From positions 1 to 37,888 of the forward strand of contig CAHJXH010000011.1 of assembly GCA_903644075.1 (NCBI GenBank): 37,888 nucleotides of DNA, written 5' to 3'. This stretch comes from Sphingobacteriaceae bacterium (GTDB taxonomy: Bacteria; Bacteroidota; Bacteroidia; Sphingobacteriales; Sphingobacteriaceae). Positions within the stretch are counted from its first letter, which is position 1. The number at the start of each line of letters is the position of its first letter. A program made the translations under genes and the position numbers. Positions 24,142-32,479 of this stretch are shown piece by piece. The notes under the pieces were generated by a model. The model had not been told where the DNA came from, made no database searches, and worked only from the letters and a program-made list of their open reading frames with translations.

Positions 24142-26606
24142 TTATCTATCGTATTATATTTTTTGCCTCCCTGGTAACCGGCTATACTGCTGCCCAGGCA
24201 CAAAACGCAGCACCCGCCGTTGGGGTAGCCAAAGTAACGGGCTCATTAGTAAATGAACAGGGCAAAGCCGCCGATTACGCTACCGTAAGCTTACTAAAAG
24301 CCAAAGATTCTGTTGTGGTGAAAGGCGCGCTATCAAATGAAGCCGGCGCCTACAGCTTTACCGGCATTAAACCGGGCAGCTATATAGTAAAAGCCACCAT
24401 GGTAGGTTATGCACCGGGCATCAGTGCACCTGTTAGTGTTACTGCAAGTTCAACAACAGTTAATGTGCCGGCTATAAAAATGCAGCCTGCCAGCAAAAAT
24501 CTTAATACAGTTACCATTGTAGGTAGCAAGCCCTTAATTGAGCGCCGGAGCGACCGCATGGTAATGAATGTGGAGAACAGCGTTTTAGCCGCGGGTAACT
24601 CAGCCATGGAAATACTGGAAAGAGCACCTGGCGTTAGCGTTGATAAAGACGACAACATTAGCATGAAGGGTAAACAAGGCGTTACCGTGATGATTAATGA
24701 TAAGCTTACTTATCTCTCATCTACCCAGTTGGCTACACTTTTACGTTCGACCGATGGTAATAGTATCCAGTCTATCGAGATGATTACAAATCCATCTGCA
24801 AAATATGATGCAGCGGGCAACTCGGGTATTATCAACATTAAGCTAAAAAAGAATAAACAATCTGGCACAAATGGCAGCGCATCAATCACAGCTGCTATGG
24901 GCAAGCACTTTAGAGACAATACCAGCCTAACGTTAAATCATAAGGAGGGCAACTTTAATTTCTTTGGAAACTTAAGCCGCGGCGATACTAAACGGGATAA
25001 CAATATAGATATAGACCGGAATGTAGAAAACGGAGGGGACAACACTTACTTTAGTCAGGTTACTAAAATGGGCAGTGAAAGACACTACAACAACTACCGC
25101 GTTGGTGCCGATTATGACATGTCGCCTAAAAACACGATCGGTTTTGTAGTTAGCGGATATTATAACCCATCTGCCGATAATAACACCAGCCAAACCTATA
25201 TAGGTACCCAACCACAAATTTTTGATACCTACCAAAATACCTATACCACTATAAAATCACAATATAACAACTTTGCCTTCAACCTAAATGATCGCTGGCA
25301 GATCGATTCAACAGGGCAAGCATTAAGTGTGGATGTGGACTATTCTAAATTCAACAATTCTGCAAATGCACAGTACAATACCTATTATTACAATATTGAT
25401 GGCACTAATGCTGGCATCCCATCAATGCTGCGCAACCAAACACCATCTACAATTGATATCCGCACAGCAAAGGCAGATTATACACTTCCGTTCAATAAAA
25501 CCACCAAACTGGAATTTGGCGGCAAATACAGTGACGTTAAAACAGACAATGACATTGAAGCGCAAATTATACTCAATAGCGAATATGTGAATGACCCAAC
25601 ACGTACTAATCATTTTATATATGATGAAAAAATTGGTGCTGGGTATGTGAATTTTAATAAAAGCTTTAAAAAGACAACAGTACAGTTAGGCGTACGTGCC
25701 GAGAACACAAACTCAACAGGAGACCTTGTGAACACTGCCCAGGTAGTTAACCGCAGTTATCTTAACTTTTTCCCAAGTGTTTTTATTAATCATACTGTTA
25801 ATGATAAAAACGAATTTGGCTTTAACTACAGCCGCCGTATAGACCGCCCAAGCTATGAAGACCTTAATCCATTTATTTACTACCTGGATCAGTACACTTA
25901 TGAGCAAGGCAACCCATTTTTAAAACCTCAGTATACCAATTCATTCGAGCTAAACTATACTTATAATCACACCATTAATGTAAGCCTGGGGTACAGCCGT
26001 ACTACAGATGTAATTAACCAGGCACTGGTAACAGATACCGTTACAAAAGCAACCTACCAAACCAACGTAAACTTAAGTACACAAAACTCTTATAACTTAA
26101 ACTTTAATTCGCCATATACCATAACTAAATGGTGGACAGGGAATGCCAATTTAACAGCCTTTTACCTCGACTTTAAATCTGGCGCAAACCCACAGGGTGT
26201 AGCCGGTATTGGTACACTAAACGATGGCAAGCTTGCTTACCAGATTAAAACAACCAACACGTTTGCTGTAACCAAAACCTTTAAAGCAGAGATCATGACA
26301 GATTATCAATCATCATTGGTATATGGTTACTTCAATGTTAAACCGCAATACAGCATTGATGGCGGCTTAAGCAAATCGTTCGCCAGCAAAAAAGCAAACT
26401 TAAAACTCTCTGTAAGCGATATTTTTAACACACGCAAAAACAACGTTACCAGCGAAAGCAATGGCAACCTGATAGATGTACACCAAAAGAATGAAACCCG
26501 CGTTGCCCGTTTAACCTTTACCTACAATTTCGGTAACAGCAAAATAAAAGCCCGCCAACACCAAACCGGTGCCGACGACGAAAAGAACCGCGTGAAAAAC
26601 CAGTAG
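24132..26606 (+). CDS. Outer-membrane beta-barrel family protein, TonB-receptor-like (OMP_b-brl_3)
   Basis: Outer-membrane protein of 824 residues. Signal peptide of about 24 residues ending AQAQ; carboxypeptidase-regulatory-like domain at about 34-118 (VTGSLVNEQGKAADYATVSL and GYAPGIS); plug-like region at 124-240 (LNTVTIVGSKPLIERRSDR, GNSAMEILERAPGVSVD, IEMITNPSAKYDAAGNSGII); then a long barrel of the OMP_b-brl_3 type, with NEFGFNYSRRIDRPSYEDLN and YLDQYTYEQGNPFLKPQYTN as typical signatures. These proteins are related to TonB receptors but lack a SusD partner; substrates are mostly unknown. The tail (KARQHQTGADDEKNRVKNQ) extends past the last strand and is unusually hydrophilic. Confidence 0.92.
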   Translation: MKSLIYRIIFFASLVTGYTAAQAQNAAPAVGVAKVTGSLVNEQGKAADYATVSLLKAKDSVVVKGALSNEAGAYSFTGIKPGSYIVKATMVGYAPGISAPVSVTASSTTVNVPAIKMQPASKNLNTVTIVGSKPLIERRSDRMVMNVENSVLAAGNSAMEILERAPGVSVDKDDNISMKGKQGVTVMINDKLTYLSSTQLATLLRSTDGNSIQSIEMITNPSAKYDAAGNSGIINIKLKKNKQSGTNGSASITAAMGKHFRDNTSLTLNHKEGNFNFFGNLSRGDTKRDNNIDIDRNVENGGDNTYFSQVTKMGSERHYNNYRVGADYDMSPKNTIGFVVSGYYNPSADNNTSQTYIGTQPQIFDTYQNTYTTIKSQYNNFAFNLNDRWQIDSTGQALSVDVDYSKFNNSANAQYNTYYYNIDGTNAGIPSMLRNQTPSTIDIRTAKADYTLPFNKTTKLEFGGKYSDVKTDNDIEAQIILNSEYVNDPTRTNHFIYDEKIGAGYVNFNKSFKKTTVQLGVRAENTNSTGDLVNTAQVVNRSYLNFFPSVFINHTVNDKNEFGFNYSRRIDRPSYEDLNPFIYYLDQYTYEQGNPFLKPQYTNSFELNYTYNHTINVSLGYSRTTDVINQALVTDTVTKATYQTNVNLSTQNSYNLNFNSPYTITKWWTGNANLTAFYLDFKSGANPQGVAGIGTLNDGKLAYQIKTTNTFAVTKTFKAEIMTDYQSSLVYGYFNVKPQYSIDGGLSKSFASKKANLKLSVSDIFNTRKNNVTSESNGNLIDVHQKNETRVARLTFTYNFGNSKIKARQHQTGADDEKNRVKNQ

Positions 26607-26612
26607 TTTTAA

Positions 26613-26647
26613 GAGAGTCAAGAATCGGGAATCAAGAATCGAGACTC
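26613..26647. repeat. GAATC-rich repeat, left arm of a degenerate inverted pair
   Basis: The segment contains CAAGAATCG and CAAGAATCGAGACTC in near-tandem form. Its reverse complement, with an internal deletion, recurs at 26809-26830. Confidence 0.45.
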
Positions 26648-26650
26648 AAC

Positions 26651-26685
26651 AAAAAAGGACGGCAGATTATCTGCCGTCCTTTTTT
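26651..26685. terminator. Bidirectional terminator between the beta-barrel gene and the M14 peptidase
   Basis: AAAAAAGGACGGCAG (26651-26665) pairs perfectly with CTGCCGTCCTTTTTT (26671-26685); the loop is ATTAT. It separates two convergent genes. Confidence 0.9.
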
Positions 26686-26700
26686 GTTATAAAACGCACA

Positions 26701-26830
26701 TCATTGCGAAGCTCGATTTTCATGCTGAGCTCCGTCGAAGCACCAGATTTGTAGAGCTGCTCTGTATTGTTCGCGATTGCTTCGTTCCTCAATGACGTTA
26801 AAGGTTCTGTCTCGATTCCTGACTCCTCTC
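26701..26830. repeat. Mosaic of dispersed intergenic repeats
   Basis: This contains CATGCTGAGC + T + CCGTCGAAGCA (26721-26742; a second copy with one change is at 37834-37855), a segment resembling a widespread TTCGCGATTGCTTCGTTCC repeat (26770-26789) with a partial inverted counterpart TCATTGCGAAGC at 26701-26712, and the right GAATC arm (26809-26830). It reaches the stop codon of the M14 gene. Confidence 0.5.
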
Positions 26831-29328
26831 TATTGTCCTACCATAAACACGGCGTTGCTAAACAGCAGCTTTCCGTTTTCCCAGAAACTACGGAACATCG
26901 GGTCGTCAACAAAATATACAACCGAGCCGCGGCCCATATTTTGTACGCCGATCAGCAAGCCATCAACCAGCTTAGCTTTAGCTTTCTGGCCAACAAAACC
27001 CGATACGTAGCCATCTTTTTTAATAGTGCCTACATTCCAGTCACCTTCGCCCATGTAATCGTAAACCTCGTCACTCAGCTTAAGTGTATAATAGTAATTA
27101 GGGAACCCGAAACCCAGCGGATGAGTATTATCCAGGTTAATTTTATAAATCGCCCCCGGAACCTGAGTTTTAATAGACTCGCGGTTGCGTTCCTGATAAG
27201 TAGCTATAACGGCTGGTTTGCTTTTACCGTCACCATCATGCTTTTCTTCCTTACGTTTAATCGTAAAACTACCTTTGCCTACCAGCGCGCCAACAGCATC
27301 TTCAACAGCAATTAACTTACCGCCATCTTTAATCCAGCTTTGCAGCTTATCAACAGGCAATTCACCATAATTACCATCAGGGAAAATAGCTACATCGAAA
27401 TCGCTTAACTTAATGCGGCTAAGATCCTGGAAACGTACCAGCGTAACCGGGTAATTAATTTGCTGCTCAAAATAGTGCCACATTTCACCCATTTGTTCAG
27501 AGTTAACCTGGTCGCCGGCAAGTAGCATTACCCTTGGCTGATGAAGTACATGCACAAAGCCCGAACCTAAATCAGCACCCTTATCCACAAAACCCGAAGT
27601 TAAGGTGGATAACTGCGTATTATTTTGCGTGGCAATTTGCGTTACTTTCTGCTCAAAGTCGGTTGTGTTATTCCCTGCCCGGGTGATAATGAGCGAGCCA
27701 GCCGCATACTTTTTACCGCCTGCCTCAAATGGCAATTCGGCATAATGCACCTTAATATGCTGTTTCATTAGCGCAGCCAAAAAGCGAACATCTTTGGCTG
27801 ATTGCCATGTTGCCACATAAGCATAAGGGTGACCGGCTATTGCATTATCAACAGCTTTTACTGTCAACGTTGTGTTGGCCGGTTTTATAGATTCTTTCAA
27901 TCCATAAGTTTTTAAACCATAAGCATAAGGCAACGACCAGGCCGTAATATCATAAGTATTCGAATCAGGGATAAAGGTTTTTGGTTCGAACAATACATTC
28001 AGCAATACAGCTTTAGATTGATAGGCGTTAACAACCATATCTTTATCGCCGGCGGTAAAGCCTTCTTCTTTACCTGTAAAATAATTGAACCCACTAAGGC
28101 TGGCTTTGCCGGCACCATAGCCATATTGTATTCCGTTCCTATCCAGTAATTGCGCTAAGAGTGCCATTTTATCGGGGTTCTCATTTTTAACGATGTAGGT
28201 TTTATACTCGCCCGGTGGATTAGTGCGGTTATTATCGAAGAATTTTTTGTACTCACTCAGTAGCTTAGTCGCATAAGTCGATGACATTTCGATAGTGCTT
28301 AAACCGGTAGTATGATGGTGCTCAATACGATCGGCCAAAGTCAGTGTATCACCACTGCGGGTTAGTACCGCAACTCCGGCACTAATACCACCCTGCTCGA
28401 AAGTCATACCGATAGAGCCATTGTAAATAGGATAGGTGTCGCCATAAGACGGGTAAAGCAAATCGAACTCTTCTTTAGTGAAATAGGTCCAGCCATGCTG
28501 ATCGAAATACTTGGCATTGTTTTTACCGATTGTGGTCTGGAACTCGCGCTGCCAAGGCGTAATATCTTTATGGAAAGGTTCGGCAGCGGGTGCAAAATAA
28601 TACGGACTGTTGTAGCCCTGCTCATGATAATCAACATGCACCTGCGGCAACCATTGATTAAAGTACACCAAACGAGCCTGCACTTCTTTTTGCGTTTGCC
28701 ATGCCCAATCGCGGTTAAGGTCGAAGTAGTAATGATTTACCCTGCCGCCCGGCCATGGTTCCATGTGCTCGCGAGCCTGGTTATAAGCATCGGGTGTAAC
28801 ACCACGTACTGAGTTATAGAAATTAACATAACGGTCGCGCCCATCGGGGTTTAAACAGGGGTCTATAATTACTACTGTGTTTTTAAGCCATTGCTGGGTT
28901 TGCGCATTAGCGGGGTTAACCAGGTCGTACAAAGTTTGCATAGCCGCCTCGCTCGATGCCGGCTCGTTACCGTGCACATTATAACTTAACCAAACCACAA
29001 CAGGCCCTGCGGTAGACCCTCCGCCCGGTGCTAAACCGGCAAGTTTCATATTGTTCTGACGGATCTCGTCCAGTTTGCCAATGTTTTCGTCATTCGCTAT
29101 GAATGCCAGCAGTAAAGGCCTGCCCTCATTGGTTTTGCCATATTCAACCAGCTTAATGTTTTTGGAAGCTTGGGCCACGTAGCGAAAATATTCGACTATA
29201 CGGTAGTGGTAGGTAAACTGATCGCCCAGTTTATAACCTAAAAATTCGGCAGGTGATTTAATCTGTTGAGCAAAAGCAGAGAAGCTGAAAGCCAACAATA
29301 ACAGGAGGGGGTAAATTTTTTTATGCAT
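26830..29328 (-). CDS. M14 family zinc carboxypeptidase, secreted
   Basis: Exported metallopeptidase of 832 residues, in which a zinc carboxypeptidase domain occupies roughly residues 30-380. Signal peptide of about 20 residues ending AFAQ. Zinc-binding motif HGNEPASSE with His119 and Glu122; the third ligand is in VHVDYHEQG (His231 or His235); the catalytic Glu is probably Glu311 in MTFEQGG; the NPDGRDRY motif (160-167) and the Arg of NRD (205-207) are also family features. The C-terminal half (about 430-832) is a long extension common in Bacteroidota members; it contains a flavodoxin/GATase-like stretch (LSDFDVAIFPDGNYG). It probably trims peptides in the periplasm or outside. Transcribed alone, converging on the beta-barrel gene. 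Confidence 0.92.
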   Translation of the reverse strand: MHKKIYPLLLLLAFSFSAFAQQIKSPAEFLGYKLGDQFTYHYRIVEYFRYVAQASKNIKLVEYGKTNEGRPLLLAFIANDENIGKLDEIRQNNMKLAGLAPGGGSTAGPVVVWLSYNVHGNEPASSEAAMQTLYDLVNPANAQTQQWLKNTVVIIDPCLNPDGRDRYVNFYNSVRGVTPDAYNQAREHMEPWPGGRVNHYYFDLNRDWAWQTQKEVQARLVYFNQWLPQVHVDYHEQGYNSPYYFAPAAEPFHKDITPWQREFQTTIGKNNAKYFDQHGWTYFTKEEFDLLYPSYGDTYPIYNGSIGMTFEQGGISAGVAVLTRSGDTLTLADRIEHHHTTGLSTIEMSSTYATKLLSEYKKFFDNNRTNPPGEYKTYIVKNENPDKMALLAQLLDRNGIQYGYGAGKASLSGFNYFTGKEEGFTAGDKDMVVNAYQSKAVLLNVLFEPKTFIPDSNTYDITAWSLPYAYGLKTYGLKESIKPANTTLTVKAVDNAIAGHPYAYVATWQSAKDVRFLAALMKQHIKVHYAELPFEAGGKKYAAGSLIITRAGNNTTDFEQKVTQIATQNNTQLSTLTSGFVDKGADLGSGFVHVLHQPRVMLLAGDQVNSEQMGEMWHYFEQQINYPVTLVRFQDLSRIKLSDFDVAIFPDGNYGELPVDKLQSWIKDGGKLIAVEDAVGALVGKGSFTIKRKEEKHDGDGKSKPAVIATYQERNRESIKTQVPGAIYKINLDNTHPLGFGFPNYYYTLKLSDEVYDYMGEGDWNVGTIKKDGYVSGFVGQKAKAKLVDGLLIGVQNMGRGSVVYFVDDPMFRSFWENGKLLFSNAVFMVGQ

Positions 29329-29426
29329 AATGTTAGCTAAAGCTAATAAAAAATTAAAATGTTAATGATTTGAAAGCTAAATAATTGATAATAAGGGTTG
29401 ATTTTATTGATTTAGACTAGCATGGG

Positions 29427-29508
29427 GTTGTTGGTGACAACACCAACAACGGCCAGGTATCAAATGTCAAGAAAAATCAACGCCATTGTTGGTGTTGTCA
29501 CCAACAAT
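29427..29508. repeat. REP-like inverted pair 1 (upstream of RAYT)
   Basis: Unit R1 (29427-29454) is a hairpin with a 10-base arm GTTGTTGGTG, loop ACAA, arm CACCAACAAC, followed by GGCC. Unit R1' (29481-29508) is the same element inverted, CGCC followed by the hairpin with loop TTGT. The two face each other across 26 unrelated bases, like a bacterial interspersed mosaic element. Confidence 0.85.
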
Positions 29509-29538
29509 AACCAATTTTAACCACCAATACCTATCACA

Positions 29539-30069
29539 ATGGCCCTTATCAATTTCGATTATCATCCACAATTTTTTACAGCGACTATATTAGAATGGAA
29601 ATCGTTGTTAAAAGATGATGCGTTTAAAGATATTATCATCAAAAGTCTTTTATATCTAAAAACTGAAGGTATTACCAAGGTTTACGCCTTAGTAATAATG
29701 CCCAATCATATCCACCTCATTTGGCAAATACAGGATGGCTTTAAAGTTGAAAATGTAAAATTGCGCTTTTTAAAATTTACTGCACAACAGTTTAAATTCC
29801 GTCTATTGGATACCCATAACAACTCACTTGAGTTATATAAAGTGAATGCAAAAGACAGGCAATATCAGTTTTGGGAAAGAAACTCGTTAAGCATTGATCT
29901 TTGGAGCCCTGAGGTTTTTATGCAAAAGTTAAATTATGTACACGACAACCCGCTTCAACCAAAATGGGAGCTCTGTGATTATCCAGTGGACTATAAATAT
30001 TCGTCAGCAAAATTCTATGAAACCGGAGTGGATGATTTCGGGCTGATAACCCATTATGATGGAGAATAG
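29539..30069 (+). CDS. REP-associated tyrosine transposase (RAYT; Y1/HUH, IS200-like family)
   Basis: Single-stranded-DNA transposase of the Y1 HUH superfamily; 176 residues, within the size range of RAYTs. The HUH metal motif is MPNHIHLIW (54-62, His57 and His59); the C-terminal catalytic-tyrosine motif is NYVHDNPLQ (132-140, Tyr133). Weak basic tail. It is not flanked by IS ends; instead REP-like hairpins with a GCC tag stand on both sides, one inverted pair upstream and two downstream. This is the arrangement known for RAYTs, domesticated relatives of IS200/IS605 transposases that mobilise or maintain REPs. All catalytic residues are present and the frame is intact, so it may be active. 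Its cellular role is unknown. Confidence 0.9.
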   Translation: MALINFDYHPQFFTATILEWKSLLKDDAFKDIIIKSLLYLKTEGITKVYALVIMPNHIHLIWQIQDGFKVENVKLRFLKFTAQQFKFRLLDTHNNSLELYKVNAKDRQYQFWERNSLSIDLWSPEVFMQKLNYVHDNPLQPKWELCDYPVDYKYSSAKFYETGVDDFGLITHYDGE

Positions 30070-30072
30070 AAA

Positions 30073-30165
30073 GTTGTTGGTGACAACACCAACACGGCGA
30101 GAGTATTCTGAATCAATTTGAATTTCGTGCCGCTCCGTGCCATTGTTGGTGTTGTCACCAACAAT
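30073..30165. repeat. REP-like inverted pair 2 (just after RAYT)
   Basis: R2 (30073-30099, GTTGTTGGTG / ACAA / CACCAACA then CGGCG) and R2' (30138-30165, TGCC then the inverted hairpin) flank 38 bases. R2 begins three bases after the RAYT stop and could end its transcript. Confidence 0.85.
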
Positions 30166-30225
30166 CATTACCGATTTCTGCTAGCACAACAACTTTGCTA
30201 ATAATACATTACAAATAAGAGCATA

Positions 30226-30315
30226 ATTGTTGGTGACAACACCAACAGCGGCAGAGAAAATAACCAATCCATCACAATACCCCACTGCGCCATTGTTGGT
30301 GTTGTCACCAACAAT
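30226..30315. repeat. REP-like inverted pair 3 (upstream of recQ)
   Basis: R3 (30226-30252, hairpin then GCGGC) and R3' (30288-30315, CGCC then the inverted hairpin) flank 35 bases. R3' ends 17 bases before the recQ start codon. Confidence 0.85.
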
Positions 30316-30327
30316 TCACTAACTTTA
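30296..30327 (+). promoter_or_regulatory. Predicted recQ promoter overlapping a REP unit
   Basis: TAACTTTA (30320-30327) matches the -7 consensus TAnnTTTG at all but the last base and lies five bases before the ATG. A TTG at 30296-30298, inside R3', is 21 bases upstream and could serve as the -33 element. Confidence 0.4.
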
Positions 30328-30332
30328 CAACA

Positions 30333-32477
30333 ATGACACCCCTACAAGCCTTACACAAATATTTTGGTTATACTGAGTTCCGCCATCAGCAAGATGCCAT
30401 TGTTCAGCAGATATTAAACGGCGGCGATGCCTTGGTATTGATGCCAACCGGCGGCGGTAAGTCATTATGCTACCAGTTGCCTGCTGTATTGCTTGGTGGG
30501 TTAACGGTAGTTATCTCTCCGCTTATTGCCCTGATGAAAGACCAAGTTGATGCCCTGAATATTAACGGCATCCCGGCAGCTTTCTTAAACTCGAGCCAAA
30601 ACCCAAACGAACAGCAAAGCATTGTAAGCCGGTTAAAATCGGGCGAGATCAAATTGCTTTATTTAGCACCGGAGCGTTTATTCGGTTCCGAAAGTCGCTT
30701 GGTTACTTTCTTAAAAACCTTAAACGTAAGCCTGATCGCTATTGATGAGGCACATTGTATTTCACATTGGGGGCACGATTTTCGGCCGGAATATCTGATG
30801 CTTTCGAGTTTTAAAACAGAGTTTCCTAAAACACCGGTTATTGCGTTAACGGCCACGGCTGATGATTTGACCCGCAAGGACATCCGCGAAAAACTAGCCC
30901 TACATCAGCCTAAAGAGTTTGTATCGTCATTTAACAGGCCGAACATTAGTTATAAGGTATCGCTAAAAAAAGACAGCTATAACCAATTGCTGGGCTTTTT
31001 AGATGAGCACCAGGAAGACTCGGGCATTATCTACTGCCTGAGCCGCCAGAACACCGAAGACCTGGCCGCCGATTTGCAAAAGCAGGGCTATGCCGCCAAA
31101 GCTTACCATGCCGGTTTGGATAACGAAACAAAGGCTTTAAATCAGGACCAGTTTTTGCGCGATGAGGTAAAGATCATCGTAGCCACAATTGCCTTCGGCA
31201 TGGGCATCAATAAATCCAATGTGCGATACGTGGTGCATTACGATCTGCCTAAAAATATAGAAGGTTATTACCAGGAAACAGGAAGAGCCGGTCGTGATGG
31301 TTTACCTTCCGAAGCCTTACTCTTTTTCTCCGCAGGCGATGCCTTTAAACTGCAGCGCTTCGCCAGGGTTGAGGGCAATGAAGAGCAAAGCCGCATTATG
31401 CTGAAAAAGCTCGACGATATGGTGAAATATTGCCAGCTGCAAACCTGCCGCCGACAGTATTTGATGCATTATTTTAACGAGCAATTCCCCGATCATTGTG
31501 GCTCATGCGATGTTTGCCTTACCGAGTATAAAAAGTTTGATGGTACGGTGATTGCCCAAAAAGCATTATCGGCAGTGTACCGTTTAAACCAGCGCTTCGG
31601 TACTAATTATGTGATCGATCTGCTTCGTGGATCGCGGAGTGAAAAGATCCGCGAAGAACATAAGCAGTTAAAAACTTATGGAATAGGCAATGATTTAAGC
31701 AAAGCCGAATGGCTGCGATACATCGGCCAATTGGTAATACAAGGTTATTTACAGGTTACCGATGATCAGTATCCGGTTTTAAAACTAACCGCAAAAAGTG
31801 AAGCCGTTTTAAAAGGGCAACAGCAGGTTGAGTTCTCTATCTCGGAAGCGATGGAAGCCGAAGCAGCAGAAGCCCAGCCAACCGTTTACGAAGCAGGCTT
31901 GCTGCACGAGCTTAAAACCATCCGCTTTAATTTGGCGATGAATGAGAATGTGCCTGCATATATTATTTTGTCGGATGCTACTTTGTTAGAAATGGCTACT
32001 TATTTACCACAGAGTTTGGATGAACTTGGTCGAATTTCAGGCTTTGGTGAGGTTAAGTTACAACGTTATGGCGAGGCTTTTTTAAGGGTTATTACGGCTT
32101 ATTGCACTCAACATAATTTAACTTCTAAAATTAGCAGCAAACGGGCTAAGGCTACTAAGACTAAAACAAGCCGGGCATCATCAGGCAATACACAGCGCGA
32201 AAGTTTTGATATGTACAAGGCCGGCATCAGCATTGCCGAAATTGCCAGCATGCGCAGCCTGGCACCAACTACTATCGAGAACCACTTGTGTTCCTTCATC
32301 CAATCGGGCGAAATGGAAGTGACCGAACTGGTTGATCAGCAAAAAATTCCCGCCATACAGGATGTGGTTGAAAGCTACGGTGCCGACAGGTTAGCCCCTT
32401 TAAAAGAAGTTTTGGGTGACGAATACAGCTATACCGAGATCAAAGCAGTGGTAAGTTGGATGAAAAAAGAAGCATAA
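30333..32477 (+). CDS. recQ: ATP-dependent DNA helicase RecQ
   Basis: 3'-to-5' DNA helicase for recombination repair and replication-fork processing; 714 residues, longer than the roughly 610 of E. coli RecQ. Motifs: motif 0 FGYTEFRHQQ (11-20), Walker A TGGGKS (39-44), DEAH (138-141) followed by the aromatic-rich loop CISHWGHDFRPEY (142-154), TAT (173-175), motif V ATIAFGMGINKSNVR, motif VI QETGRAGRDG (314-323). Zinc-binding cysteines are Cys372, Cys389, Cys392 and Cys395. The RQC winged helix follows (about 405-515), then an HRDC domain (about 520-600, PAYIILSDATLLEMA). The last 100 residues, after a Lys/Thr-rich linker, form a helix-turn-helix-like extension (YKAGISIAEIASMRSLAPTT) found in Bacteroidota RecQ proteins. 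Confidence 0.97.
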   Translation: MTPLQALHKYFGYTEFRHQQDAIVQQILNGGDALVLMPTGGGKSLCYQLPAVLLGGLTVVISPLIALMKDQVDALNINGIPAAFLNSSQNPNEQQSIVSRLKSGEIKLLYLAPERLFGSESRLVTFLKTLNVSLIAIDEAHCISHWGHDFRPEYLMLSSFKTEFPKTPVIALTATADDLTRKDIREKLALHQPKEFVSSFNRPNISYKVSLKKDSYNQLLGFLDEHQEDSGIIYCLSRQNTEDLAADLQKQGYAAKAYHAGLDNETKALNQDQFLRDEVKIIVATIAFGMGINKSNVRYVVHYDLPKNIEGYYQETGRAGRDGLPSEALLFFSAGDAFKLQRFARVEGNEEQSRIMLKKLDDMVKYCQLQTCRRQYLMHYFNEQFPDHCGSCDVCLTEYKKFDGTVIAQKALSAVYRLNQRFGTNYVIDLLRGSRSEKIREEHKQLKTYGIGNDLSKAEWLRYIGQLVIQGYLQVTDDQYPVLKLTAKSEAVLKGQQQVEFSISEAMEAEAAEAQPTVYEAGLLHELKTIRFNLAMNENVPAYIILSDATLLEMATYLPQSLDELGRISGFGEVKLQRYGEAFLRVITAYCTQHNLTSKISSKRAKATKTKTSRASSGNTQRESFDMYKAGISIAEIASMRSLAPTTIENHLCSFIQSGEMEVTELVDQQKIPAIQDVVESYGADRLAPLKEVLGDEYSYTEIKAVVSWMKKEA

Positions 32478-32479
32478 CA

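Noticed and set aside
26767..27315. 182-codon plus-strand frame over the end of the M14 gene
   Set aside because: It is antisense to the coding sequence of a solid gene and starts in repeat sequence; no domain is recognisable.
29539..30069. A complete IS200/IS605 insertion sequence
   Set aside because: No TnpB/IscB gene or IS200-type left/right ends were seen; multiple REP-like units on both sides suit a RAYT.
29427..30315. REP pairs as a CRISPR array
   Set aside because: The repeats are hairpins in alternating orientation with unequal spacers and no cas genes; they fit REP pairs with a RAYT.
32456..32479. Upstream ATG for the gene after recQ
   Set aside because: It lies inside recQ and adds eight residues of poor quality; the ATG two bases after the recQ stop fits better.
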